A stretch of DNA of 14,798 nt from Vulcanimicrobiota bacterium (GCA_003167055.1 PMUE01000280.1:1945-16742); one strand, 5' to 3'; positions 1 through 8,811 are shown, counted from the stretch's first letter. Notes: generated from the sequence alone by a model not told the origin. Made by a program: numbers and translations.

Positions 1-2
1 TT

Positions 3-3000
3 CACGCATGGGTAACGCCTGGGTTAGTTCTCGGTTCCGACTGGGTGCGTCGTGTTCCCGACGAACTCAACGCGTTCTTCCCGTGGCCGCCGGCGTGGAA
101 CGGTGCGCAGCAGCTCGGCGAAACGAACGAAGTCTATCTGTTCGAATTTCCGCTGTTCTCGCTGATGGGGCTGTTTTCGAGGCTCCACGTTTCATGGAGC
201 GTTATCGAGCGCGTTTTTTTCCTCTGGCCGTACTTAGTGCTCGGCGTCGCCGGCCCGTACGCGCTTGCGATCCGATTGACCCGCTCGCCATTTGCAAGCG
301 CGGTCGCGGCGTCGATCTGCGTGGTCAACACATGGGTACTCATGGCTACCGAGCGCGGAGCAATTCCGTCGCTGATCGCGGCGGCGCTCATCCCGCTCTT
401 CATGCTGATGGTGCTCAACTTCATCGAGCGTCCAACACCTCGGCGAGGTCTCGCGATCGGGCTCGTCCTGACCGTTCTCCTCATCTACGACCTGCGCTAC
501 GTCTATATCAGCGTCATCATGGCGTTGATATTTGCAGTCGAGCAGCTTTGCAGGGATAGATCGCTCGCGCGACTGCGACGCGCAGCGCTTCCGCTCGGAA
601 TCGCCGTGGTCACCGCCATCGTCACAAATCTTTATTGGATACTTCCGCAATTCTTCGAGCCGGCGAACAACGGGACCGACTATGGCACGCTGACCGACTA
701 CCTTTACAACTCCGCCTTCATGACCCCTCAGCATGCATTGTCGAGCTTTGCCGTGTTCTATCATTGGGTTGCGTCGAACAATCCATTCCTACCGGCGGAT
801 CCGGACTGGTGGTTCTTCGCGCTTCCCGTAGCAGTGTTCATCTCGCTGTTCTTCGTGTGGCGCCGGAAGTGGGTGTGGTCGCTTTCGGTCGGCGCCTTTA
901 TCTCCGTCTTCCTCGACGCCGGGCCGTCTTTCCCGGTCGATAAAATCAACATCTGGATCTTCTTGCACACGCCCGGAATGTCGCTTTTCCGCGACGTCAC
1001 CAAATGGATGTCGCTGCTCGAAATCACCTATGCCGTGATCATTGCTCTGGGGATTGCGCGGCTGCTGGCCTGGATGCGCTTGCGTTTTTCCAGGAAGGTG
1101 CTGCCGTTCGCAGCTGCCGTTCCCGTGGTCCTCGTCGCGTGTTATGCGCTGATCATGAGCGATGCGTTCAACGTCATGCGCTTTCGGGTTTTCGCGACAT
1201 ATCATATGCGCAGCGATGTCATCGGATTAGAGCAGTTCATCCAATCGCAGCCGAACAAGGATCGGACGCTGGTCATACCGCGCGACATCGAGCCAATGCG
1301 CGCCGTTCTCGATCATCCCTTCGTCGAAGCGATGCAGCTCGAGAACGGATCTCCGAATGATGGCTTTCGTCACTTCAACGTTCACGTCGGGGACCTCTAT
1401 ACGTTTTTTGCCGAGCCCTACGCGCCGGATCTGCTGCGGCTCATGAACGTTCGTTACATCGTCGTACCATACGACTACGACAAGGTCGTGTATTCGCCGC
1501 AAATTGCGGCGGCCGGTTACTACGACGTGCGGGATTTCATGGAATCTCGGCCCTGGGCACACTTTCTACGGCGAATTGGCCGTCAGTACGTTTTCGAGAT
1601 CGACCATCCGCTCGAAGCTCGCGCGTTTGTGGCGCCCGTTCCGTTTGTACTGAACGGTTCGGCGGCTGGTCTCGCCGCGCTCACCGGCACGCCGCTTGTC
1701 AACCCTCGGCTCGGGGTCCTTATCCCCGACCAGCCATTCCCCGGCATCGCGGCTCGCGTACCAAACTATGTGGCCGCAGCATGGCAAGTGGATACACTCG
1801 CGAACGGCAACGCCGCCGCGGCCGCGATTGTCTCGCGTGCAAAACAGCTCGATTCCATCGCGCAGCACGGTGGCTTTGCGTACGTTGCTACGACGGCCGA
1901 CACGGCAGGGACGTCCAGCACCTGGTATCTGGAGGACCGCCCGCTGCTGATGGACACGCAGTTTCTCTGGCCGGCGAGCGGCACAGTCGCATATAGCGTC
2001 AACACGCTCGATGTGCGAAGTTTGAACCGATCCTTGCTCCAACAGAACGCGTTCCCGCTGTCGGTGTCGCAGGTTCAATTGAAAAATCGCGATGTGAATT
2101 TCTTCCTGGACACGCAGATGAGCATTGCGCAAGCCGGATCGCTCGTGTACGCGGCGCGCGATCATTCGTATCACGGAACCGTGGAGATCGATAGCGACAA
2201 TCCCATTCCGATCCACGCACGTCTTGCCCTGACCGGGTTGACCACGTCGCTCAGCATACCCACCAATAGCATCACGATCGACTTTGCGGGAAAACGCTTT
2301 GGATGCGCCGATCATGCGTGCACGATCGACGCCGCTTTCGCGCCCGGTCCGAATATGGTCGTCCTGAACGTGCCGGCCACCGGCAGGCCGGTAAAGGGTG
2401 CGTCATGGGGGCTGCACGACACATCGAACGCATTCGATGAACGCGTCGAGCCCGGAAGCCGCGCTCTTCCGATCCGCTGGATAGCACGGGGATTGAACAT
2501 TCGCTTGACGACGACGCCGTCGCTGCGCTTCTATTGGAACGGCTCCGCGCAGCCCAACAACGGCACCGCCTATCTGGTCTACTCCATGCGCTCCATTGTG
2601 GACGGAAGCACGACGACTTTTCTCGATCCCGCGGGACAGTTCTCGCCCTCGCTACGTGGCAATTTTTCCGACTGGGTGGAGACGATCTTGCGGGGCCGTT
2701 TCGCGCGGCTCTTGGCCGACCATCAGCATGACGCCTCGTGGCTGTTTGCCAATCGCTTGCCGCTTGAACCCGACGGCTCCGGCGCCTACACGCTCACGGC
2801 AATCGGCATGACCGTTATCGGAACGAGCGACGCCGGGGAACGCTCCGTGCTCGAGCAGTGGCTTCCCGTCTCGCTTGAAGTGCACGAGACGCCCGAAGAG
2901 TTTGAGATCGCCGGTTTTGACGCTGCGGCTCGCCCGGACAACGCCGCTTTCCCCGAGGATTTCCGTCCACAATCCCCGGGATACCGTATCGATGCGCGCC

Positions 3001-4040
3001 AGCCGGTCCCCGGTGTGCGCGAGTACACGTTCACCACCACGGGCGCGCACGCACAGCCAGTTCGCCTCAGCGGTGAGATCGCAGATCCCACTGCGCCACG
3101 ACTCGACTTCGACTTTTATCAAGACGCCGCGGTCGTGGCGAAGTTGAGCGCATTCGACCACAACCGGCATCGACTCTTTAGCCAAATACTCGGCATCAAC
3201 GAGAATGCCGGGTTTGGGGCCGGTGAGATACGCGACGAGACCTCGATTCCGTGGAGTACCAACATTCCGCATTGCGAGCCGGTCCCGTGTGGGAACGTGC
3301 CTCCGCTCGCCGGCGTGTGGCGCCGCGTCTCGATGGATATGTCGCATCTCACGCCGGAGTGGGCGCGCGGCTACACGATAACGATCGCGCTCGTCCCGTT
3401 AAATGACAAGACAAAAACCGTCCGGTTCGCCGTGGCAACCCGTGCAACCGCATCGGCACTCGCGAGCGGGTTGGTTCCTGGCCTCACGCTCGACGGACGC
3501 CCGATGCACTATCGCTCGACCCGGCACGTGCCGGAAACGGAATATAACGCGCTGCGAGGATCGCTGCCGCTCACGAAGGGTTCGCATCACCTCGAATCAT
3601 ATCCGGCGTTCCCCATTCGGCCGGTCTCGGTAGTGCTCGATCGCGGAACGCCGCGCCGTTTCAAAGTTGCCGATATTCGCGACGGATCGCAGCGTGTCGG
3701 AACCGAGTATTCAGGAACAATCGATTCGCACGGCGGCTTGCTCGTCTTCAGCGAAGCCTACGATCCGCGCTGGCGCCTCGCTTTGGTCCCGACCACCTTT
3801 TCGGCGAGCGGTTCGGCGTTGCTCGATTACCTTCGCGCGAAGCGCTATCTCTTGCCCGACAGCGACCACTATCGCGTTGACGACACGCTCAACGGCTGGT
3901 GGGTTCCGGGCGGAAAGCAGCATGTGTTCATGATCATGAGTCTCGACGCAGTTCTCCAAAGCGCCGCGATCGTTTGGCTGGTCGCGAGCATCGGCTGGCT
4001 TGCTTTCATCCTGATGCGAACCAGGAGCAGGACGGCATGA
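3..4040 (+). CDS. Giant GT-C/YfhO-like polytopic membrane glycosyltransferase, 5' end outside the window
   Basis: Probable membrane enzyme that moves sugars from a polyprenyl-phosphate donor outside the cytoplasmic membrane. The frame is open from base 3, so the GTG at 45 is probably internal and at least one N-terminal helix is missing. The first visible codons read PGLVLGSDW, resembling the first outer loop of GT-C proteins, whose Asp is often catalytic (Asp codon at 39-41). Counting from GTG 45, roughly ten hydrophobic segments lie within residues 50-372. Near residue 470 is LLRLMNVRYIVVP, a signature common in YfhO-like proteins. About 900 mostly hydrophilic residues follow, presumably extracytoplasmic, then YDPRWRLAL and GWWVPGGKQHVF and one last helix before a basic tail. 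This plan resembles YfhO and mycobacterial AftD, but family assignment and sugar are uncertain. At over 1340 residues it is much larger than typical YfhO. Its stop overlaps the next start. Confidence 0.72.
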   Translation, partial: HAWVTPGLVLGSDWVRRVPDELNAFFPWPPAWNGAQQLGETNEVYLFEFPLFSLMGLFSRLHVSWSVIERVFFLWPYLVLGVAGPYALAIRLTRSPFASAVAASICVVNTWVLMATERGAIPSLIAAALIPLFMLMVLNFIERPTPRRGLAIGLVLTVLLIYDLRYVYISVIMALIFAVEQLCRDRSLARLRRAALPLGIAVVTAIVTNLYWILPQFFEPANNGTDYGTLTDYLYNSAFMTPQHALSSFAVFYHWVASNNPFLPADPDWWFFALPVAVFISLFFVWRRKWVWSLSVGAFISVFLDAGPSFPVDKINIWIFLHTPGMSLFRDVTKWMSLLEITYAVIIALGIARLLAWMRLRFSRKVLPFAAAVPVVLVACYALIMSDAFNVMRFRVFATYHMRSDVIGLEQFIQSQPNKDRTLVIPRDIEPMRAVLDHPFVEAMQLENGSPNDGFRHFNVHVGDLYTFFAEPYAPDLLRLMNVRYIVVPYDYDKVVYSPQIAAAGYYDVRDFMESRPWAHFLRRIGRQYVFEIDHPLEARAFVAPVPFVLNGSAAGLAALTGTPLVNPRLGVLIPDQPFPGIAARVPNYVAAAWQVDTLANGNAAAAAIVSRAKQLDSIAQHGGFAYVATTADTAGTSSTWYLEDRPLLMDTQFLWPASGTVAYSVNTLDVRSLNRSLLQQNAFPLSVSQVQLKNRDVNFFLDTQMSIAQAGSLVYAARDHSYHGTVEIDSDNPIPIHARLALTGLTTSLSIPTNSITIDFAGKRFGCADHACTIDAAFAPGPNMVVLNVPATGRPVKGASWGLHDTSNAFDERVEPGSRALPIRWIARGLNIRLTTTPSLRFYWNGSAQPNNGTAYLVYSMRSIVDGSTTTFLDPAGQFSPSLRGNFSDWVETILRGRFARLLADHQHDASWLFANRLPLEPDGSGAYTLTAIGMTVIGTSDAGERSVLEQWLPVSLEVHETPEEFEIAGFDAAARPDNAAFPEDFRPQSPGYRIDARQPVPGVREYTFTTTGAHAQPVRLSGEIADPTAPRLDFDFYQDAAVVAKLSAFDHNRHRLFSQILGINENAGFGAGEIRDETSIPWSTNIPHCEPVPCGNVPPLAGVWRRVSMDMSHLTPEWARGYTITIALVPLNDKTKTVRFAVATRATASALASGLVPGLTLDGRPMHYRSTRHVPETEYNALRGSLPLTKGSHHLESYPAFPIRPVSVVLDRGTPRRFKVADIRDGSQRVGTEYSGTIDSHGGLLVFSEAYDPRWRLALVPTTFSASGSALLDYLRAKRYLLPDSDHYRVDDTLNGWWVPGGKQHVFMIMSLDAVLQSAAIVWLVASIGWLAFILMRTRSRTA

Positions 4041-4402
4041 CGAGGCTTCTTCGCGTCGCTGTCGCGACAGCGGCGATACTTGCCGCCGCGTATGTAACCT
4101 GGAGTCTGCCGGTCATTGTCGGGCCGGGGCTTCCGCAGTTCGTCGCGCTGATGGTGATCCCGCCGATAGCGGCGTTGCTGATTGCACCCCGCACGATCCG
4201 CTTCGCTTTTCTGGCGGGCGCGATCTATGCGGCCCTGACCGGGCTACGCCGCCTCTTGGTTCCGGAAGGCAATGCTACGGCTGCCGAACAACTAAGCACG
4301 GCTGCGATCGTCGCACTCTTGATTCCGATCGTTTGGCAATTCTGGCGCTGGAGCGGAGCACGTCTAGTGCGCTCCATCGTCAAGGGGTCACAATCGAAAT
4401 AG
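4037..4402 (+). CDS. Small polytopic membrane protein, unknown function
   Basis: A 121-residue, very hydrophobic protein with about four membrane segments (around residues 5-25, 30-49, 54-74 and 86-107) and a short basic tail ending in SIVKGSQSK. I do not recognise its family. The start is the ATG inside ATGA, overlapping the stop of the large GT-C gene by 4 nt; AGGAG at 4023-4027 lies 9 nt upstream, so this start is better supported than an upstream in-frame one at 3899, which would run inside the previous gene. Its place between a GT-C protein and a GT2 enzyme suggests an accessory membrane subunit or a small lipid-carrier transporter, but that is only inference from position. Confidence 0.8.
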   Translation: MTRLLRVAVATAAILAAAYVTWSLPVIVGPGLPQFVALMVIPPIAALLIAPRTIRFAFLAGAIYAALTGLRRLLVPEGNATAAEQLSTAAIVALLIPIVWQFWRWSGARLVRSIVKGSQSK

Positions 4403-4404
4403 CC

Positions 4405-5424
4405 GTGTCGGACTTGCCCACATTCACGTTTATCGTTCCGGTTCGAAACGAAAGCCTCAGAATCGATCGTTGCCTGCAGTCTATTCGTTCGCAGAATTAT
4501 CCGCAGGAGCTGATCGACATCATTCTGCCCGATCAGGGTTCGGAAGACGATACGCGCGAGCGCGCTGCTCGCTACAACGTGTCGATCATGCGCAATCCGG
4601 CGCAACGGGCGATCCACAGCTTGCCGGCCGCATTCGCCGAGGCTAAGGGAGACCTGATCGCGGGCATCGCTGCCGACAATCCCGTGCATCCGGAATACTG
4701 CACGAGAATGGCCGCAGCGTTCAATGATAAACGCGTCCGTTTTGCCTTTCCGTACGTGACATGCAACAACGCCGATTATCCGCTCGCGGTTCGCTACATC
4801 AATCGCTTTACCGATCCGTTTAACCATTTTGTTTACGGCGACGCATCGAATCCACGAGACCTCGCACGCGTCTACGCGCCGGTGGCCCAAGGAGACGGCT
4901 TTTCGCTGTATGAATTTCCCTCCACGTTTCCGCCGCTCTTGGCGTTTGCTCAAGGCGCGGTGCTGCGCGGCCCTTTTCGCATGCGAGAAGGCTACGCCGA
5001 CGATGTCGGTGTGATCTTGCAGCTCTTGGAATCCGGCAGCCTGGTCGGAATTGTCGAAGCACCGGTGGTCGACCACTACACGGCAACGAGCCTGCGCGAC
5101 GTGATGCGCAAGTTCCGCACCATCATCGCAAGGAGTCTAAAAAAAGACTCGGCCTTGCGCTGGCGCGACCAATACGTGCCGGAAGCGCGAATCGCGCGCC
5201 GGCGCTTATGGCCCGTGTATGCGGCGAGTGTCGTGGCCCCGTGCACCGTCGCAGTCTATCGCGCCTTCCGCGACCGCGAGCCGTTGTGGCTCTACCATCC
5301 GGTAATGACACTGGTGTTTGCGTGGATAACCGTGGGTGAGGCACTGCGCAATTTGCCCGATGCGATCGATCTGCTCATACGCGGCCGTAACCGGCTTGAT
5401 TCTTCGCAGACGTCAAAAGAATAA
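4405..5424 (+). CDS. Family 2 glycosyltransferase, ExoA-like, with altered DxD motif
   Basis: Inverting GT-A-fold transferase, 339 residues, likely adding a sugar from a nucleotide donor to a glycan or lipid at the inner membrane face. The N-terminus TFTFIVPVRNES (residues 6-17) and the pattern LPDQGSEDDT (41-50) are the usual GT2 start. Where the metal-binding DxD normally sits the sequence is AAD (89-91) followed by NPVHPEY, so the first Asp is missing; ExoA-type enzymes also vary here. ADD at 198-200 fits the catalytic base region. Two weak hydrophobic segments near the C-terminus may anchor it. GTG 4405 is chosen because homology begins just after it and it lies 2 nt beyond the previous stop; an AAGGGG at 4382-4387 is rather far away. 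A TTG at 4333 would add 24 residues inside the previous gene. Confidence 0.85.
   Translation: MSDLPTFTFIVPVRNESLRIDRCLQSIRSQNYPQELIDIILPDQGSEDDTRERAARYNVSIMRNPAQRAIHSLPAAFAEAKGDLIAGIAADNPVHPEYCTRMAAAFNDKRVRFAFPYVTCNNADYPLAVRYINRFTDPFNHFVYGDASNPRDLARVYAPVAQGDGFSLYEFPSTFPPLLAFAQGAVLRGPFRMREGYADDVGVILQLLESGSLVGIVEAPVVDHYTATSLRDVMRKFRTIIARSLKKDSALRWRDQYVPEARIARRRLWPVYAASVVAPCTVAVYRAFRDREPLWLYHPVMTLVFAWITVGEALRNLPDAIDLLIRGRNRLDSSQTSKE
5133..5150 (+). repeat. Inverted repeat enclosing a run of seven A inside the GT2 gene
   Basis: GAGTCT (5133-5138), six A, AGACTC (5145-5150). The arms are perfectly complementary, and the A run extends to seven bases (5139-5145). It codes for SLKKDS in frame, with codons CTA AAA AAA GAC, which places A AAA AAA in the phase of a -1 slippery heptamer. 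No T-run follows, so it is not an intrinsic terminator. It may be chance. Confidence 0.35.
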
Positions 5425-5430
5425 GCCGGG

Positions 5431-6546
5431 ATGAATATCCTGTGGATGAACTGGCGCGATATCAAACACCCACGAAAGGGCGGCGCCGAGGTTCTCACCT
5501 TCGGTATTTTCAAGCGGCTCGTCGATCGAGGACATCGCGTCACCTGGTTTACCGGCGCTTTTCCGGGCGGCGCAGATAGCGAAGTCATCGACGGCGTCAA
5601 CGTCGTTCGGCGAGGCACGGCCCTTACGGTACGCGCACACGCATACGGGTATTATCGGGAGACAAACGACCTCGACGTCGTCGTCGACGAGGTGAACACG
5701 CTTCCATTCATGACGCCGGTATATTCTCACACGCCGGTCGTCGCCTGTATCCACCAACTCGCGCGCGAGATCTGGCACTACGAAGCAGCGCCCGGTATCG
5801 CGCACGTTGGGTATGCACTGGAGCCGTGGTATCTTCGTCCCTATCGACGGGTACCCACGTTGACACTCTCGGCGTCGTCTGAATCGTCGCTACGCCGTGA
5901 GATGGGCTTCACCGGCAGAATCGGCATCATGCCGCTGGCGATCGACCAATACCCGGCCCAATCACCGCTTCCGCTCCACCAACGCGATGACACGATCGTT
6001 TCGCTCGGACGTGTGACTCGCTCGAAACGGCTAGACCAGCAGATCGAAGCGCTGGCGTTGCTACGTACGCCACCATACGACCGCCTTCGGCTCCAGATTA
6101 TCGGAGGCGGCACCGACGAAATGCGCAAATCGCTTCGCGCTCTCGCGCAACGCCTCGGCGTCCAAGACCGCGTTGAGTGGCCCGGCTTCGTCAGCGAAAC
6201 GGAAAAGCGTCGCTTGCTAGCAGCGGCCAAGCTGCTTGTGATGACCTCGGTGCGCGAGGGGTGGGGTCTCGCCGTAAGTGAAGCCAACCTGGCAGGCACC
6301 CCCGCCGTCGGATACCGCGTTTTGGGCCTAAAGGACTCCATTAAAGACGGCTTAACTGGCCTCTTGACCGAGGAATCACCGTCGGCGCTCGCGCAAGGAA
6401 TACAACAAATGCTCGATGACGAAGCGCGATACGCGCGCATTGCGCAGGCAGCTCAAGATGATGCGCGGGGCCTGACGTGGGAGAGCACGACCTCCTTCGT
6501 CGAGCGGTTCCTTCGGGACAGTGCGGGCGGCTCCGGTCATGACTGA
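5431..6546 (+). CDS. Family 4 (GT-B fold) glycosyltransferase
   Basis: Retaining glycosyltransferase, 371 residues, a normal length for GT4 enzymes that use nucleotide-sugars in polysaccharide or glycolipid assembly. The N-terminal Rossmann half has the glycine-rich acceptor loop KGGAEVLTFGIFKRL (Gly17, Gly18, Glu20). The C-terminal half has SLGRVTRSKR (Arg194 and Lys199, the phosphate-binding pair) and EGWGLAVSE (Glu276 and Glu284, the EX7E motif of the family). No signal peptide or membrane helix is visible, so it should be cytosolic or membrane-peripheral. It starts 6 nt after the preceding stop with no clear Shine-Dalgarno sequence, consistent with coupled translation, and its stop is overlapped by the next gene. 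Sugar and acceptor cannot be read from the sequence. Confidence 0.93.
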   Translation: MNILWMNWRDIKHPRKGGAEVLTFGIFKRLVDRGHRVTWFTGAFPGGADSEVIDGVNVVRRGTALTVRAHAYGYYRETNDLDVVVDEVNTLPFMTPVYSHTPVVACIHQLAREIWHYEAAPGIAHVGYALEPWYLRPYRRVPTLTLSASSESSLRREMGFTGRIGIMPLAIDQYPAQSPLPLHQRDDTIVSLGRVTRSKRLDQQIEALALLRTPPYDRLRLQIIGGGTDEMRKSLRALAQRLGVQDRVEWPGFVSETEKRRLLAAAKLLVMTSVREGWGLAVSEANLAGTPAVGYRVLGLKDSIKDGLTGLLTEESPSALAQGIQQMLDDEARYARIAQAAQDDARGLTWESTTSFVERFLRDSAGGSGHD

Positions 6547-7378
6547 ACACATCGTTGCTGCGCGCCCAAAACTCTCGGTCGTAATGCCCGCCTATAACGA
6601 AGCGTCGCACATCGTCGAGAATATGCTCGAGACGATCGACACGTTGACCGAGTTCTTCCCAAGTTTCGAAATCGTGGTCGTCGATGACGGCAGTCCAGAC
6701 GGCACGTATCTTCCCGCAATCCGCGCGCTCGCTGAGCTCGGCGACAACATACGTGTCGTCCGCTATCAGCGTAACGAAGGCAAAGGCAACGCGTTGATAT
6801 GCGGCTTCTACCATACGCGCGGTGACCTGGTCGCGTTTCTCGATGCGGACATGGACCTTCATCCTAAACAAATTCGCGGGATGATCGAGATTCTCGAAGC
6901 GCGCAAAGCGGACGTCGTCATCGGAAGTAAATGGCATAGAGATTCGGTGATCAACTATCCGATCGCGCGCCGGCTCTGGAGCATGGGCTACTACGCTTTG
7001 GTACGCCTACTCTTCGGGCTGCCGCTGCGCGATACACAAACCGGTCTCAAAGTATTCCGGTCCAAGGTGCTCCGCGACGTATTTCCAAGAATACTCGCCA
7101 AACGCTATGCCTTTGACGTCGAGGTCCTGGTGAACGCCCATCGGCTCGGCTTCAAAATCGTTGACGCGCCGGTAACGCTGCACTTTGGCCGAAGCTTTGG
7201 ACGCGTTCACCTGGATGACGTATGGACGGTGTTCCTGGACACGCTCGCCATTTTCTATCGTTCGCGGATTATCAAATACTACGATCGCATGGATCCGGTT
7301 CGGCGCGACTACGAAGACTTGCAAGTTCACGTCGGTGCTAAACCGTCCGAGCCGGCGGAGACGATATCCACTCGATGA
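6539..7378 (+). CDS. GT2 polyprenyl-phosphate sugar synthase, DPM1-like
   Basis: Predicted to transfer a sugar from a nucleotide donor to a polyprenyl phosphate on the cytosolic side, giving the donor used by GT-C enzymes. The 279-residue protein has LSVVMPAYNE (12-21), VVVDDGSPDG (46-55), the metal motif DADMD (102-106) and DTQTGLKVFR (165-174), a set typical of dolichol-phosphate-mannose synthase-like proteins. It lacks the extra C-terminal membrane domain of GtrB/ArnC types, so it resembles the short soluble class. ATG 6539 overlaps the previous gene by 8 nt; a GTG at 6521 would add six residues and cannot be excluded. The presence of a GT-C protein in the same operon fits a donor-maker and donor-user pair. 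Which sugar is involved is unknown. Confidence 0.9.
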   Translation: MTEHIVAARPKLSVVMPAYNEASHIVENMLETIDTLTEFFPSFEIVVVDDGSPDGTYLPAIRALAELGDNIRVVRYQRNEGKGNALICGFYHTRGDLVAFLDADMDLHPKQIRGMIEILEARKADVVIGSKWHRDSVINYPIARRLWSMGYYALVRLLFGLPLRDTQTGLKVFRSKVLRDVFPRILAKRYAFDVEVLVNAHRLGFKIVDAPVTLHFGRSFGRVHLDDVWTVFLDTLAIFYRSRIIKYYDRMDPVRRDYEDLQVHVGAKPSEPAETISTR

Positions 7379-8811
7379 AGCCTCGCGTATTCATTCTTGG
7401 TCTCGACGGCGCAGACGATTCGAGTGTCGGCGTAGCGCTCCAAAAAGGGAAGATGCCGAATCTCCAACGTCTGATCAGGAATACGCTGGTGCCTCTGCGC
7501 TCCACGCCGCTTCCGATCACGCCGGCAGCATGGACGTCGGCCTACACCGGCTACAATCCCGGCAAGACGGGAGTGTTGACCTTTCAGCGCCGCGTACCCA
7601 ATACGTATCGGGGGCGCATCGTCAATTCGGCAGACGTTGGCGATAGCGGGTTCCACACGCGCCTCGCGGCTGCCGGTAAAGCCGTTGTCAGTGTCGGTTT
7701 TCCGATGATGTCGCCGCCGCCTGAGGTTGCCGGTGCGGTGATCGTCTCCGGCTGGGACGCACGACCCTCCGCGCCGCTCACGAATAACGCGCGAGCAACT
7801 TCGATCATCGAGAGCATGGGATATCGCATCGACGACGAGTTTTCGAGCGATGCCGGCATCCTCGACAGCGGCATCGTGACACGCTTTTCGATCATCCGTG
7901 AACTCATGAAAGACGCCGACTGGGATTGCGCGATGCTTTACCTCGGCTTCATCGATGGCTTGGGACACCGGTTGGGTTTCGGAAATCCGCTCACGCAGAC
8001 ATTGCTCGAACGCACCGACGCGGAGCTTGGAGCGCTAGCCGCTACGTTGCCGGACAATACCGCGTTTATCGTCTGCTCTGACCACGGCTTCGGCTCGTTC
8101 GAACGTAGCTTTTCGGTAACGCAGTGGCTCGAGGAAAAAGGCTACCTCGTGCTGCGTTCGCAATCGTTCAAGAACAGTGCGTCGGGCGGCATTCCGGGCG
8201 TCGAATTCATGGATCTCAGTGACGGCGTGATCGACTGGTCGAAGACACGCGCGTTCTGTTGGGATGCGGTCGGGCGCCACGCGGCCATCGCGTTGAATAC
8301 TCGGGGACAATATCCCGCGGGCATCGTCGATCCGCGCGAGGCTTTCGCGCTCGCCGGTACGATCATCAATGAATTGCGCGCAACGACGGATGCGGGGAAA
8401 TCTATCGTTACCGATGCGCAGCGTCGAGAGCAGTTATTCTGGGGACCATACACCAGCGAGTTTCCCGAGATTTTTCTCGAGACGGCTCCGGACATCACCG
8501 CGTATATTGCCAAGCGCCGCCGCACCGACGACGGATTCGAGATCGAACCGGGTATCGTGCATGCCGGTGCGTTCAACTCTCATCAGGATGACGGACTATG
8601 GGGTTCGTCCTTTACGATCGAGGGTTCGGGGCTGCGCATCGAGGATCTGGCGACAACCGTGTACGCGCTGCTCGATGTGGAGATTCCCCCTGACGCCGAC
8701 GGCATCAATCGCTCACCGAGCAAGACGGTTGTCGGCGCGGGAGCATCGCCGTACTCTGCCGAGGAAGAGGCTATCGTTCGGAAAAGGCTCGAGGATCTCG
8801 GCTATCTCTAA
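7375..8811 (+). CDS. AlkP-superfamily phosphohydrolase/phosphodiesterase, COG3379-type (copy 1)
   Basis: Two-metal phosphate-ester hydrolase or transferase of 478 residues. The expected AlkP/NPP active site is visible: Asp11 in LGLDGAD, nucleophile Thr49 in PITPAAWTS, Asp194 and His198 in FIDGLGH, Asp236-His237 in CSDHGFG and His403 in NSHQDDG. TGYNPGKTGV matches the PGxxG stretch of predicted AlkP phosphohydrolases or phosphomutases. No signal peptide or membrane helix is seen, so it should be cytosolic, unlike classical secreted NPPs. ATG 7375 overlaps the preceding stop as ATGA, which makes it the last gene of the glycosyltransferase operon. It ends 5 nt from the convergent methyltransferase gene. 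Substrate unknown; a sugar phosphate, nucleotide-sugar or lipid-phosphate intermediate is plausible from context only. Confidence 0.87.
   Translation: MKPRVFILGLDGADDSSVGVALQKGKMPNLQRLIRNTLVPLRSTPLPITPAAWTSAYTGYNPGKTGVLTFQRRVPNTYRGRIVNSADVGDSGFHTRLAAAGKAVVSVGFPMMSPPPEVAGAVIVSGWDARPSAPLTNNARATSIIESMGYRIDDEFSSDAGILDSGIVTRFSIIRELMKDADWDCAMLYLGFIDGLGHRLGFGNPLTQTLLERTDAELGALAATLPDNTAFIVCSDHGFGSFERSFSVTQWLEEKGYLVLRSQSFKNSASGGIPGVEFMDLSDGVIDWSKTRAFCWDAVGRHAAIALNTRGQYPAGIVDPREAFALAGTIINELRATTDAGKSIVTDAQRREQLFWGPYTSEFPEIFLETAPDITAYIAKRRRTDDGFEIEPGIVHAGAFNSHQDDGLWGSSFTIEGSGLRIEDLATTVYALLDVEIPPDADGINRSPSKTVVGAGASPYSAEEEAIVRKRLEDLGYL

Noticed and set aside
1566..2315. 249-residue minus-strand frame within the large GT-C gene
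   Set aside because: The GT-C frame is uninterrupted and in an operon; this frame is Arg-rich and featureless.
2379..2392. Perfect palindrome ACCGGC-AG-GCCGGT inside the GT-C gene
   Set aside because: The 2-nt centre is too short for a stable hairpin, it is deep in coding sequence, and GC-rich palindromes are expected by chance.
4225..5076. 283-residue minus-strand frame across the small membrane protein and GT2 genes
   Set aside because: It spans two well-supported plus-strand genes and shows no domain pattern.
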